64,000 nucleotides of DNA from CADEED01 sp035995425. Its GTDB lineage: Bacteria > Pseudomonadota > Gammaproteobacteria > Steroidobacterales > Steroidobacteraceae. This document shows, piece after piece, positions 1-8,513 of this stretch (its first letter is position 1; each line of letters starts with the position of its first letter). The stretch is taken from NCBI GenBank assembly GCA_035995425.1, contig DASYKM010000032.1, positions 1 through 64,000 of the forward strand, given 5' to 3'. The notes under the pieces were generated by a model, which saw only the letters and a list, made by a program, of their open reading frames with translations, was not told where the DNA came from and made no database searches. The position numbers were made by a program, and so were the translations under genes.

Positions 1-379
1 TGAAGCGGACTATCCCGCCGCAGCCTATGGCCTGCCGCTCTCCATGAGCCGCGACGGTCGCTTTCTCGCGGCAGGGAGCGTCCGAGACCCGGCTGACGGC
101 ACCGGCGTGTTGTATCCACCCATCGTCAACGGCAACAACGGCACCACCGGTGCGGTGTACGTGTATGAGCATCGGCCCAGCGGCTGGCGCCTGCGCCAGT
201 TCATCAAGCCGAATTTCGCGCCCTTGAATGTCCCGGTGTTCGGCGTTGCCGTGTCGCTGGCGAGAAACGGCAAGGACCTCGCGGTGGGTGCCCTCGGAGA
301 CCCGAGCAACGCGCGCGGCATCGACGGCGACCAGTCAGATGTTTCCGCGCCGGACCGCGGGGCCGTCTGGTTGTACTGA
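1..379 (+). CDS. FG-GAP/integrin-alpha-like repeat protein, C-terminal fragment
   Basis: The reading frame is open from the left edge (first full codon at 2) to a TGA at 377-379, so only the last 125 or so residues are present. Two repeat units are visible, each with an 'LSxxGxxLAVG'-type strand (SMSRDGRFLAAGSV, SLARNGKDLAVGAL) followed by GAVYVYEH or GAVWLY. This is the pattern of FG-GAP beta-propeller repeats in exported proteins. It ends in the same GAVWLY as the complete paralogue at 53944-55506, including the preceding GIDG turn. Function unknown; probably a secreted or surface propeller. The true start lies outside the window. Confidence 0.75.
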   Translation, partial: EADYPAAAYGLPLSMSRDGRFLAAGSVRDPADGTGVLYPPIVNGNNGTTGAVYVYEHRPSGWRLRQFIKPNFAPLNVPVFGVAVSLARNGKDLAVGALGDPSNARGIDGDQSDVSAPDRGAVWLY

Positions 380-513
380 GCGCACTCTGAAAAATTCTTA
401 ATTCCCCACGTCGTCCCGGCCTGCTCGTCCGTGATCGCTTCTGAGCGGATTTGCGGTATCTTCCGCTGAGCTGAGCCACGTCCTGGCCGGCCTATCTCGT
501 GGGGGACATATAG

Positions 514-1947
514 ATGAGTGACTCGACCATTGATCGGCGCCAGTTATTGAAGACCGCCGGCGTCGCCGCCGTGGGCATCTCCACGCTGGGCTACGGCGCC
601 ACCCAGCGCCGCAAGTTCGTGAACGTCGGCGTGGGCTCGCGCTCGCGCATGTACCTCACCGCGATCACCAAGACCTTCGCCGCCGGCAACGAGCTGGTCG
701 CGGTCTGCGACGTGAACCAGGGACGGCTCGATACGGCCGAACGTTTCGTGGCACCGAACGGTGGCAAGCCGAAAAAATACCTGGCCGCCGACTTCGACAA
801 GATGATCAAGGAGACGAAGCCGGATTGCGTCATTGTCACCTGCCCCGACGGCTTTCATCACGAATACATCGTGCGCTCGCTCGACGCGGGCCTGGACGTG
901 ATCACCGAGAAGCCGCTGACGACCACGCCGGAAAAGGCGCAGCAGATCGTCGATGCCTGCAAGCGCAACAGCAAGCACGTACGCGTGCTGTTCAACTACC
1001 GCTACTCGCCGCCGCGCACGCAGGTCAAGGACCTGCTCATGAGCAACGCCATCGGCGACATCCTGTCGGTGGATTTCCACTGGATGCTGAACACCCTGCA
1101 CGGCGCCGACTATTTCCGCCGCTGGCACAGCCACAAGGAAACCTCGGGCGGCCTCATGATCCACAAGGCCACGCACCACTTCGACCTGGTGAACTGGTGG
1201 TTGGGCAGCGAGCCGGAGATCGTGCAGGCCTACGGCAAGCGCGAGTTCTACACGCCGACCATGGCGAAGCGGCTGGGTCTCGAGAGCTACCACGAGCGCT
1301 GCCTCACCTGTCCCGAGAAGGCGAAGTGCACGTTCTATCTCGACATCGGCGCGGACTCGAACTTCAAGGAGCTGTATCTCGACAACGAGAAGTACGACGG
1401 CTATTTCCGCGACCGTTGCGTGTTCCGTCCGGACATCAACATCGAAGACACGATGAACGTCATCGTGAAGTACAAGACCGGCGCGACCCTGTCCTACTCG
1501 CTGAACGCGTTCAATGCCTGGGAGGGCTACACGATCGCGTTCAACGGCACCAAGGGGCGGCTCGAACACCGCATCGTCGAAGGTGGCGCGACCTCGGCCG
1601 GTGCCACTAACTACCAGGGCGAGGAAAGCGACGCGGTGCTCACGCGAGTCATTCCGATGCGCGGCAAACCGCAGGTCATCGAGCCGTGGACCGGCGCCGG
1701 CGGACATGGCGGCGGCGACACCGTCATGCTCGCGGAAGTGTTCGGCACGGCCGATCCGGACAAGTACAAGCGCGCCGCCGACGAGCGCAGCGGCCTGTAC
1801 TCCTGCCTCATCGGCGCGTCGGCCAACAAGAGTTTCCTGTCGGGCAACGCGGTGAAGATCTCCGAGCTGGTGAACGGGCTGACTTCACCCATGGTCGCGC
1901 CCATGCCCACGCGCGACATGCCGGTGCCGATGCCCGTCAAGGCGTAG
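514..1947 (+). CDS. Gfo/Idh/MocA family oxidoreductase, Tat-exported
   Basis: 477 residues. The N-terminus carries a twin-arginine signal (DRRQLLK, RR at residues 8-9, then a hydrophobic stretch), so the protein is probably exported folded with its cofactor. Residues about 34-155 form a Rossmann NAD(P) domain (VNVGVGSRSR turn, AVCDVN), followed by the family signature EKPLTTT, in which the Lys is the usual catalytic residue. The second domain covers about 160-350. Four Cys in the segment ERCLTCPEKAKCTF and a later RDRC could bind metal. Periplasmic Gfo/Idh/MocA proteins usually act on sugars or glycosides; the substrate cannot be read here. The start follows a purine-rich GGGGGACAT stretch. 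Confidence 0.9.
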   Translation: MSDSTIDRRQLLKTAGVAAVGISTLGYGATQRRKFVNVGVGSRSRMYLTAITKTFAAGNELVAVCDVNQGRLDTAERFVAPNGGKPKKYLAADFDKMIKETKPDCVIVTCPDGFHHEYIVRSLDAGLDVITEKPLTTTPEKAQQIVDACKRNSKHVRVLFNYRYSPPRTQVKDLLMSNAIGDILSVDFHWMLNTLHGADYFRRWHSHKETSGGLMIHKATHHFDLVNWWLGSEPEIVQAYGKREFYTPTMAKRLGLESYHERCLTCPEKAKCTFYLDIGADSNFKELYLDNEKYDGYFRDRCVFRPDINIEDTMNVIVKYKTGATLSYSLNAFNAWEGYTIAFNGTKGRLEHRIVEGGATSAGATNYQGEESDAVLTRVIPMRGKPQVIEPWTGAGGHGGGDTVMLAEVFGTADPDKYKRAADERSGLYSCLIGASANKSFLSGNAVKISELVNGLTSPMVAPMPTRDMPVPMPVKA

Positions 1948-1954
1948 TCGAGCG

Positions 1955-2013
1955 GGAAAAGGGGACATTCCTATTTTTCGCGCGGCGCGAAAAATAGGAA
2001 TGTCCCCTTTTCC
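1955..2013. repeat. Perfect 28-bp inverted repeat (REP/MITE-like hairpin)
   Basis: Arms at 1955-1982 and 1986-2013 are exact reverse complements separated by the 3-nt loop CGG. The arm contains GGGGACATTCCTATTTTT. It begins 7 bp after the stop of the oxidoreductase gene. It could act as a transcript-end hairpin, but its length, perfection and lower GC than the flanks look more like a repetitive extragenic palindrome of the kind mobilised by RAYT/TnpA-REP transposases. No second copy is in this window. Confidence 0.85.
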
Positions 2014-2082
2014 AATACAGTGAGCGCGCTTTTCGCGGCAACTGGGCCGTGCGACGGGGCGGCTTTCTCCTAGAGTATTGCC

Positions 2083-2703
2083 ATGGCGCTAAACACTTTC
2101 CTGCTCTATCTCGCGACCTGGACGCTGGTCGCGCTCTCCCCCGGCCCCGCGGTCATGTTCTCCATGTCGCAGGCGGCGCGACACGGCATGCGCGGCGCGG
2201 TGGCGGGAACGGCCGGCATCCTCCTCGGCCACGTCTTCGTGTTCGGCGCCGTGGCCTTCGGTCTCGCGGCGCTGCTCGCGAGCTATAGCGGCGCGGTCAC
2301 GACCATTCGCATCGTCGGCGCGCTCTATCTCATCTATCTAGGCGTGAAGATGCTGCTCTCGAAGCCGCGCGGCACCGCACCGGTGGTGGCGGCCGATGCC
2401 CCGCGTCACGGCGGCCTGGTGTTGCAGGGACTCGGCGTGCAGCTCACCAATCCCAAGCTGCTGCTGTTCGTGCTGGCGCTGCTGCCGCAGTTCATCAGCC
2501 CCGACCATCCACTGCTGCTGCAGCTGGCGATCATGCTCACGGTGACCGTGATCATCGACGGAATCGCGCTGCTGGCCTACGCGCACATCGCGGTGCGCGG
2601 CGCGCGGGCGCTCAAGGGGTCACGCGCGCTGGCGTGGCTCGAGCGCGTCTTCGGTGGTGCGCTGATTTTCTTCGGACTGAAGCTGTTGATCAGCCGCAAA
2701 TAG
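2083..2703 (+). CDS. LysE/RhtB family amino-acid exporter
   Basis: 206 residues, mostly hydrophobic, with about six predicted membrane helices. The N-terminal signature (LSPGPAVMFSMSQA, then a Gly-rich RHGMRGAVAGTAG) is the conserved LysE/RhtB first-helix region. IYLGVKML and the QLTNPKLLLFVLALLPQF segment are also family hallmarks. Members export amino acids or homoserine lactone-like compounds across the inner membrane. The substrate is not predictable. There is only a weak Shine-Dalgarno (CTAGAG) before the ATG. It is a monocistronic unit placed between the inverted repeat and a HAD phosphatase gene. Confidence 0.88.
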   Translation: MALNTFLLYLATWTLVALSPGPAVMFSMSQAARHGMRGAVAGTAGILLGHVFVFGAVAFGLAALLASYSGAVTTIRIVGALYLIYLGVKMLLSKPRGTAPVVAADAPRHGGLVLQGLGVQLTNPKLLLFVLALLPQFISPDHPLLLQLAIMLTVTVIIDGIALLAYAHIAVRGARALKGSRALAWLERVFGGALIFFGLKLLISRK

Positions 2704-2780
2704 TGCCGTACGGCCTCATGGCCAGCTGATGGCATGACGAGAGGATGCCGCGAAGCGCGCATTCCCGCCATACTACAAAC

Positions 2781-3410
2781 ATGAATGTCGGGGATATGAA
2801 CATCCGCAACGTGGTCTTCGATGTGGGCGGCGTATTGCTCGAATGGAATCCGCCGGCGGTCATTGCTTCGATGTATCCGGATCGGGCAACGCAGGAATTG
2901 ATTCGCCGGCAAATGTTCGAACACGCCGACTGGCTCGAGTTCGATCGCGGCGCGTTGAGTTACGCGGCGGCCATCGACCATTTCGCGAAAGCCACCGGCC
3001 GTTCGACCGAGGAGACGCGCACGCTGATCCACGCCACGCGCGAATCGCTGCGGCCGATCGCGGGCACGGTGCAGTTGGTCGAGCAACTGGCCGCGGCCGG
3101 CGTAAATCTCTATCTGCTGTCCAACATGCCGGTGAGCACCTTCGAATACCTGATCCAGAAGCACCGGTTTTTCGGACATTTCAAACACCTGGTGATCTCG
3201 GGCGCCATCCTCATGGTGAAACCCGAGCCCGCGATCTACAAACACCTGGTCGAGAAGACCGGCATCGCGCCCTCCGAAAGCGTGTTCATCGACGACCTGC
3301 TGAAGAATGTGATCGCCGCGCGCGAGTGCGGCTTCCACGCCATCCAGTTCACCGACCCCGACGATTGCCGTGCGCAGCTTCTCGGCTATCTACCTGGCAT
3401 CAATCTCTGA
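2781..3410 (+). CDS. HAD-superfamily phosphatase (YihX-like)
   Basis: 209 residues from the ATG at 2781; an internal ATG at 2796 is an alternative start. Motif I is VVFDVGGVLLEW: the nucleophile Asp is present but the second Asp of classical DxDGT is Gly, as in the YihX/sugar-phosphatase branch. Motif II is LYLLSNMP, motif III includes the Lys of LMVKPEPAIY, and motif IV is VFIDDLLKNV. YihX hydrolyses glucose-1-phosphate in E. coli, so a small phosphosugar is a reasonable guess. The next gene starts 14 bp downstream, suggesting co-transcription. Confidence 0.82.
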   Translation: MNVGDMNIRNVVFDVGGVLLEWNPPAVIASMYPDRATQELIRRQMFEHADWLEFDRGALSYAAAIDHFAKATGRSTEETRTLIHATRESLRPIAGTVQLVEQLAAAGVNLYLLSNMPVSTFEYLIQKHRFFGHFKHLVISGAILMVKPEPAIYKHLVEKTGIAPSESVFIDDLLKNVIAARECGFHAIQFTDPDDCRAQLLGYLPGINL

Positions 3411-3424
3411 CGAAGGAAGCGACC

Positions 3425-4087
3425 ATGCCCCCGACCCGCAGAACCTTTCTCGAGCAGGCGGCCGGCGCCGCGCTGGCAAGCCGCGTCGCGGCCACCATCG
3501 CCGCGGGCGATACGGCGGCGCCGCGCGCCGGCGGCGAGCTGTTGAGCCGAATGAGCTGGCTCAATCCGCCAAAGGCGGAACACTACAGCGAGGGCGTGCT
3601 GACGGTGCGCTCGAAAGGCAAGACCGATTTCTGGCGCAAGACTTTCTATGGGTATGTGACCGACAACGGCCACTTCATGCACCTGCCGCTGGTCGGCGAA
3701 TTCACGCTGCAGGCGCGCATCAACGGTGACTACGGCGCGCTCTACGACCAGGCCGGCCTCATGGTCCGGCTCGACGAAAAGCACTGGATGAAATGCGGCA
3801 CCGAGTTCGTCGACGGCAAACGCTGGGCGAGCGTGGTGTTCACTCACGATTTCTCCGACTGGTCGACGATGGAAGACGTCTCGCAGAACGGCGCGGTCTG
3901 GTGGCGCGTGGTACGCAGACGGGACTCGATCGAGGCGCAATGCTCGAAGGACGGTGAAAAATTCCTCACCATCCGCCAGGGCTACTTCCCCGCGGATGTG
4001 CAGGTGATGGCCGGCGTGATGTGCGCCGCACCGGAAGGCGCCGGATTCGACGCCACTTTCGATCAGCTGTCCCTCAAGAACGCCTAG
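3425..4087 (+). CDS. DUF1349 family protein with Tat-like leader
   Basis: 220 residues from the ATG at 3425, preceded by a good GAAGGA ribosome site; longer upstream starts would run through the HAD gene. The leader PPTRRTFLEQ is twin-arginine-like. The body (about residues 45-218) is a concanavalin-A-like beta-sandwich of the DUF1349/YeeE-regulator type, with the typical segments YDQAGLMVRLDEKHWMKCG, SVVFTHDFSDWS and a final 'ATFDQLSLK'. Family function is unknown; carbohydrate binding has been suggested from the fold. It probably forms an operon with the HAD phosphatase. Confidence 0.8.
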   Translation: MPPTRRTFLEQAAGAALASRVAATIAAGDTAAPRAGGELLSRMSWLNPPKAEHYSEGVLTVRSKGKTDFWRKTFYGYVTDNGHFMHLPLVGEFTLQARINGDYGALYDQAGLMVRLDEKHWMKCGTEFVDGKRWASVVFTHDFSDWSTMEDVSQNGAVWWRVVRRRDSIEAQCSKDGEKFLTIRQGYFPADVQVMAGVMCAAPEGAGFDATFDQLSLKNA

Positions 4088-4199
4088 CTTCTTTCAAAAG
4101 CGCTCGCGTGAATTCGTATGTTTGAAATTGTTGTGAGCTGATCGGCGTTTCCGCCCTTAGGTCTTCAGATCAACCGCACCAGGCCGTTACCTACTAGCC

Positions 4200-5438
4200 G
4201 TGAACAGCCTTCCCCAAAACAGCGAATCCGAAGCCGACGAGGAGGCGCAGACGGCCAGCGCCGAACGCCGCAATCTCGCCGACGCGCTGGCGCACGAACG
4301 CAACGTTCTGCGCACGATGATCGACCTGATTCCCGCGTTCATCTATGCCAAGGACGCCCACAGCCGCTTCACCGCGTCCAACAAACTGGTGGCCCACCGC
4401 ATGGGCGTCGAGCCGGAAGACCTCATCGGCAAAACCGACTTCGACTTCTTTCCGCGTCACATGGCCGAAAAGTTCTTCGCCGACGAACAGGCGTTGATCA
4501 AATCCGGCATACCTCTCGTCGATCGCGAAGAGATCGCTTACGACAAGACGCGTGGCATGGACCGCGTGATCCTCACCTCCAAGATGCCGTTGCGCGACGC
4601 CGCCGGCAATCTCACCGGCATCGTCGGCACGGGTTTCGACATCACCGAGCGCAAGGCGGCCGAAGAGCGTGCCTCCTCGAGCGACCGGCTCGAATCCATC
4701 GGCCGGCTCGCCGCCGGCGTGGCGCACGAGATCAATACGCCCATCCAGTACCTGAGCGACAGCGTGTCCTTCATTCGCGAAGGCGTGCAGGAGCTGCTCG
4801 AGTACATCGATGTGTTGCGCGCCGCGATGCCGGAGCCGCCGGCCGCGGATGAGAATGTCGAAGACCTGCGCAAGGAAATGCCGCCGGCGCTCAAGCTCGT
4901 GGCCGAGGGCCTGGGCCGCATCGCCGAGATCGTGCGTTCGATGAAGGATTTCGCGCACGCCGACCAGAAAGAGATGAGCAAGGTGGACCTAAACCGGGCC
5001 ATCGCCAGCACGCTGGTCATTGCGCGCAGCGAATACAAACCAGTCGCCGAAGTGGAAACCGACTTCGGCCAGATTCCGCCGGTCACCTGCCACGGCGGGC
5101 AGATCAACCAGGTGGTTCTCAACATCGTGGTGAACGCGGCGCACGCCATCGCCGACAAGGTTCAGCGGTCGGGCGCCGTCGGCAAGATTTCAGTCAGCAC
5201 GCGCGTCGAAGGCGAGCAGGTGGTCATCGCCATCAGCGACACCGGCAACGGGATCCCGGAAGCGGTTCGCGCGCGCATCTTCGATCCGTTCTTCACCACC
5301 AAGGAAGTGGGACGCGGCACGGGCCAGGGCCTGTCGATCGCCCACGCGGTGGTCGTCAAGGGTCACGGCGGCGCGCTCGATTTCGTCAGCGAGATCGGCA
5401 AGGGCACGACTTTCTTCGTCCGCCTGCCGCTCGCCTGA
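4200..5438 (+). CDS. PAS-domain sensor histidine kinase (soluble)
   Basis: 412 residues, apparently without membrane segments. A PAS domain covers about 35-155 (IPAFIYAKDAHSRFTASN ... GIVGTGFDITERKAAEE), followed by a dimerisation/phosphoacceptor helix with the H-box AAGVAHEINTPIQ (His about 179). An HATPase domain follows with N-box NIVVNAAHAI, G1 SDTGNGIP, F-box FDPFFTTKE and G2 GRGTGQGLS. The start is GTG with no clear Shine-Dalgarno, so the first residues are uncertain. No response regulator is adjacent, making it an orphan kinase sensing a cytoplasmic or redox/ligand signal through PAS. Confidence 0.88.
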   Translation: MNSLPQNSESEADEEAQTASAERRNLADALAHERNVLRTMIDLIPAFIYAKDAHSRFTASNKLVAHRMGVEPEDLIGKTDFDFFPRHMAEKFFADEQALIKSGIPLVDREEIAYDKTRGMDRVILTSKMPLRDAAGNLTGIVGTGFDITERKAAEERASSSDRLESIGRLAAGVAHEINTPIQYLSDSVSFIREGVQELLEYIDVLRAAMPEPPAADENVEDLRKEMPPALKLVAEGLGRIAEIVRSMKDFAHADQKEMSKVDLNRAIASTLVIARSEYKPVAEVETDFGQIPPVTCHGGQINQVVLNIVVNAAHAIADKVQRSGAVGKISVSTRVEGEQVVIAISDTGNGIPEAVRARIFDPFFTTKEVGRGTGQGLSIAHAVVVKGHGGALDFVSEIGKGTTFFVRLPLA

Positions 5439-5841
5439 TCACAGGTAGTTAGTGACGGCCGGCGGATTCTGCCAGTTGTCGTTTTTCCCGTCGCAATACT
5501 GGATCGGCGCCGCCGCCAGCTCCCCGGGGGTCGCCTCCTCCAGGCACCCGAGGTTCACACCGATCACCCTGCCGGCCGCCGGATCGTTGCCCACCCCGTA
5601 GGCGCGGACCCCGCAGGTCCTGCAGAAGTAGTGCTCGTTTCGCATCGAATTGAACAGGTACTGCGTGACCGCGGCCTCGCCCCCCGAGCAGGCGGAATGC
5701 CGGCGGTTTCACCACCGCCGCCCAGAACCGGTTTCGCGCGCATATTGAACAATTACAACGGTAAGTGGGCAGCGAAAGGTCGATATCCGCCTCAAAGCGC
5801 ACCGCCCCGCAGTGACATGAGCCGTGATAAGTCTTGAGCAC
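5439..5841 (-). pseudogene. GFA-family (glutathione-dependent formaldehyde-activating-like) protein, frameshifted
   Basis: Two overlapping frames together encode one GFA (DUF636) protein of about 133 residues. The N-terminal frame has the zinc motifs SCHCGAV and CNCSIC; the C-terminal frame has YFCRTCGV and ends NPPAVTNYL. The break falls in a run of six C (5680-5685 on the plus strand). Removing one base gives a continuous LLGGEAAVTQY, joining the frames exactly. This may be a recent pseudogene, a slippage site or a sequencing error. GFA proteins bind zinc and are rarely characterised as true glutathione enzymes. Confidence 0.75.
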
Positions 5842-5936
5842 CGGTTTCTCCTAGTTCACTGATGTAGCGTCCGGGGCGTGGCAGAATCCTACCCGCAGCA
5901 TTCCAAATATGATGATTTCGGGGTCTCAGGCTAAGT

Positions 5937-6530
5937 ATGGATTTTGTTCCAGGCGGTGAGTTGTCGCGCCGAATTCGGCAAGGAGACGTCTCCGCCGAAA
6001 GCGAGCTCATTCGGCAATTCGAGCCCGGCCTGCGGGTGCTGCTGCGCCGCCGTACCGGCGGGGATTTCGGGCTGTTGCAGGACCTGGTCCAGGAGACCCT
6101 GTTAGTTGTCATCCAACGCCTACGTGGCGCCGGCATCGACGATCCGCAGAAACTGGCCGCATTTGCGGCACAAACCGCAAGAAATCTCGCCATCGCGTCA
6201 CTGCGCAAGGCTGAGCGACAGAGAACAGATGTCGACAGCGATGCGACGGAGCGGAACGCCGACCCGGCACAGAGCGTGGATGCCATTGCGGCAGATTTCG
6301 AGGCGGCTCTCGCGGTTCGTGCGCTATTGCGCGAATTGCCGCAACCCCGGGATCGCCTGATGCTCAAACGCTTTTATCTCGATGATCATGACAAAGAGAT
6401 CATCTGCCAGGAGATGGATCTGACCGAAGCGGCGTTCAACCAGGCGCTGAGCCGTGCGCGCAGGCGGTTCAGGCAAATTCTCGAAGAGCGGGGGTTCGCC
6501 AAGCGCGACCTTCTGAGTCTCGGTTTATGA
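5937..6530 (+). CDS. ECF-type RNA polymerase sigma factor
   Basis: 197 residues. Region 2 spans about 30-95 (region 2.2 motif LLQDLVQETLLVV, with acidic and Gln residues at the core-binding face). Region 4 spans about 135-190 with the helix-turn-helix CQEMDLTEAAFNQALSRARRRF. Its stop overlaps the start of the anti-sigma gene (ATGA at 6527-6530), so the two are translationally coupled and it should be held inactive by that membrane partner. It is a different ECF class from the sigma factor at 36689. Confidence 0.88.
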   Translation: MDFVPGGELSRRIRQGDVSAESELIRQFEPGLRVLLRRRTGGDFGLLQDLVQETLLVVIQRLRGAGIDDPQKLAAFAAQTARNLAIASLRKAERQRTDVDSDATERNADPAQSVDAIAADFEAALAVRALLRELPQPRDRLMLKRFYLDDHDKEIICQEMDLTEAAFNQALSRARRRFRQILEERGFAKRDLLSLGL

Positions 6531-7156
6531 AACAGCATCTCATCGAACATTATGTCGCCGGGCGGCTCGACGAAGCCGAAGCCCAGGCGTTCGAGGAGTA
6601 TTGCCTGGCGAATCCCGAGTTCGCCAAACAGGTCGAATTCGAGCAGCGCCTGAAAGATGGCATCCAGCAGGTGGCGCGTGGGTCCACTGCGGAATTCGTG
6701 CGCTCGAACAATCAAATGCCCTGGCGGCTGGCGGCCGCGGCGGGCGTGCTGCTCGCCGTCATCAGCATCTTTTATGCCTGGAATCACCTGCTGCCGTCGC
6801 ATGCGCCAGCCATCATGGCGACGGTGCTCAACGAAGATCAGCGCAATGGTTCGTCGCTGCGGCTCGCGCTGGTGCGGGGCAGCGACACCGCGCCGGCACT
6901 GCAGCCCGGGATGGTTCGCGTCCAGATCGTCGGGCTGTTCGATTCGGGTTTTCACTACACCGTTGCGCTCGATCGGCTCGAGCGGAACAAGGATGTCGAC
7001 ACTGTCGCGACGCTATATAGCCAACATCCCACCTCGCCCACCACGCTCGAAGTGATGATCGACAGCGATCAACTGCGCGCGGGCACCTATTCGCTGCGGG
7101 TGCGCAAGCAAGCCGCCGGCGAGGACTACCTGGACTTCGGCTTCGTCAAATTTTGA
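6527..7156 (+). CDS. Membrane-anchored anti-sigma factor-like protein
   Basis: 209 residues. The N-terminal cytoplasmic part has the anti-sigma-like helical segment LIEHYVAGRLDEAEAQAFEE, but no complete HxxxCxxC zinc motif; one Cys follows in EEYCLANP. One membrane helix is at about 67-86. The C-terminal 120 residues are periplasmic and beta-rich (MVRVQIVGLFDSGFHYTVAL, TYSLRVRKQ). Overlap with the sigma gene by four bases and this topology support an anti-sigma role. That it binds the upstream sigma is inference. Confidence 0.75.
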   Translation: MKQHLIEHYVAGRLDEAEAQAFEEYCLANPEFAKQVEFEQRLKDGIQQVARGSTAEFVRSNNQMPWRLAAAAGVLLAVISIFYAWNHLLPSHAPAIMATVLNEDQRNGSSLRLALVRGSDTAPALQPGMVRVQIVGLFDSGFHYTVALDRLERNKDVDTVATLYSQHPTSPTTLEVMIDSDQLRAGTYSLRVRKQAAGEDYLDFGFVKF

Positions 7157-7249
7157 CCCCTGTGTCATGGCTGGCCGCCTCATCGCAGAAAGCCATCTGC
7201 GGCCCATTCCTAATGAAGAAAGCCGTTCGCCAAGGCAAGGGACGGATTC

Positions 7250-8374
7250 ATGATCATTGCGGCGGCCAAGCAAGGCCGCTTCGGGGCAGCTTTCGAATGG
7301 CTCGGAGTCGAACGCGCGTGGACGAGGACGCGCGGCGCCCCTGACGTTGTCATCGGCATCGTCGATGAAGGTGTGCAGCTCGATCACCCGCTGCTCGGCC
7401 CTAACATCCAGAAGGACCTGACCCACCTCCCCGCCGCCGCCGGCGCTCGTGAAATTCCAGGCACGCACGCGGCCGGCGTCGCCGCCGGCCGGGAAAGTGA
7501 AGCGGAACATTTCTCCGGCGTCGCGCCCGCGGCGCGATTGCTCCCGGTGCGTTTCACCACGGGCACGGGTCACCAGGCGCTCGATCTCGCGCAGGCGATC
7601 GAATATGCGGCCGAGATGGGCGCCTGCATCATCAATGTCTCGCATGCCGGCGATATCGACGCTCCGGCCACCCAACGCGCGATCCAGTACGCGGCCGCAC
7701 GCAATGTGCTGGTGGTGTGTTCCGCGTCCGAGACGTCGCGCGCCGAACCGCGTGGCGAGATCGACGATCCGGTGCCCAACCAGATCAACGTGCTGTCGGT
7801 CGGCGAGAATTTCGAGCCGCTGGTCAATTGCCCGCGTCGCGCCGCGCACCTCGGCGCGCCCGGATTTGCGCGCGTGCCGCACTGGCGCGACAGCGGACAC
7901 AGCGTGCTCATCGGCTCGGCCATGGGCGCGCCCTACGTGAGCGGCTGCGCCGCGCTGGTGAAAGCACTCAATCCCGGTTGGGGCTATCACGAGCTCAAGG
8001 AGCACCTGCTCGTGAGCGGCACGGCGTGCGCGCAGCTCGAAGGCCGGTGCCTGACGGGCAGCGTGCTCAGCATTGCGAATGCCGTGCTGGGGCCGATCGA
8101 GCTCGTCACCGAAACGAGCTCGCTCACCTGGTCGTCGCTCGGCGACGCGGAGATTGCCTGGAGACTTCGCTATCGCTCGGCGCTGTGCGCCAACGCGGTG
8201 GCGCTCTATCGCCCGCACGGCGATGAACACTGGCGCGAGCTCGGCTTCGCGCGCGCGGGCGCGCTCAGGATGACCATCCCCGCCTCGGCACTGCGACGCT
8301 CGTCGGGCATGCTGCGCATCGCCTGTCGCGAATCGAACTTCCATACCGACGAGATCGCGCTGACGATTCGCTGA
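7250..8374 (+). CDS. S8 (subtilase) family protein, predicted inactive
   Basis: 374 residues, no signal peptide. The subtilase fold covers about 20-265. The Asp motif is GIVDEGVQLDHP (Asp39) and the His motif GTHAAGVAA (His73). The Ser motif reads GSAMGAPYVSG, so the position of the catalytic Ser in GTSMAxP is Ala224. The usual oxyanion Asn region is CSASETSR, also without Asn. Both losses together suggest a pseudoprotease; the C-terminal 100 residues are a beta-rich appendage. It follows the sigma/anti-sigma pair by 93 bp and may be in the same unit. The ATG at 7250 has an AAGGGA ribosome site. Confidence 0.82.
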   Translation: MIIAAAKQGRFGAAFEWLGVERAWTRTRGAPDVVIGIVDEGVQLDHPLLGPNIQKDLTHLPAAAGAREIPGTHAAGVAAGRESEAEHFSGVAPAARLLPVRFTTGTGHQALDLAQAIEYAAEMGACIINVSHAGDIDAPATQRAIQYAAARNVLVVCSASETSRAEPRGEIDDPVPNQINVLSVGENFEPLVNCPRRAAHLGAPGFARVPHWRDSGHSVLIGSAMGAPYVSGCAALVKALNPGWGYHELKEHLLVSGTACAQLEGRCLTGSVLSIANAVLGPIELVTETSSLTWSSLGDAEIAWRLRYRSALCANAVALYRPHGDEHWRELGFARAGALRMTIPASALRRSSGMLRIACRESNFHTDEIALTIR

Positions 8375-8513
8375 GCCGCGATTTTGCATTTTCTACACGC
8401 GGCCGACACCCGCTGCGTCTCATCTGACACGCCTGCGCGTCATGCGCTGATGGGGCACGGACTTCTCGATCCATACCATCGCGCTCCTGCCCCAACGAAC
8501 GAGAGGAGCTCCC

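Noticed and set aside
544..1707. Long open frames opposite real genes (for example 544-1707, 7013-8389, 38735-41167)
   Set aside because: They are antisense shadows produced by high GC: they lack ribosome sites and their proteins are Arg/Ala/Gly-rich without family motifs.
5937..6530. This ECF sigma factor as the driver of the TGTCCR/CGTATY regulon
   Set aside because: It cannot be excluded, but it has its own anti-sigma, none of the promoter copies lies near it, and the factor at 36689 sits beside one of them and belongs to the kinase-linked class.
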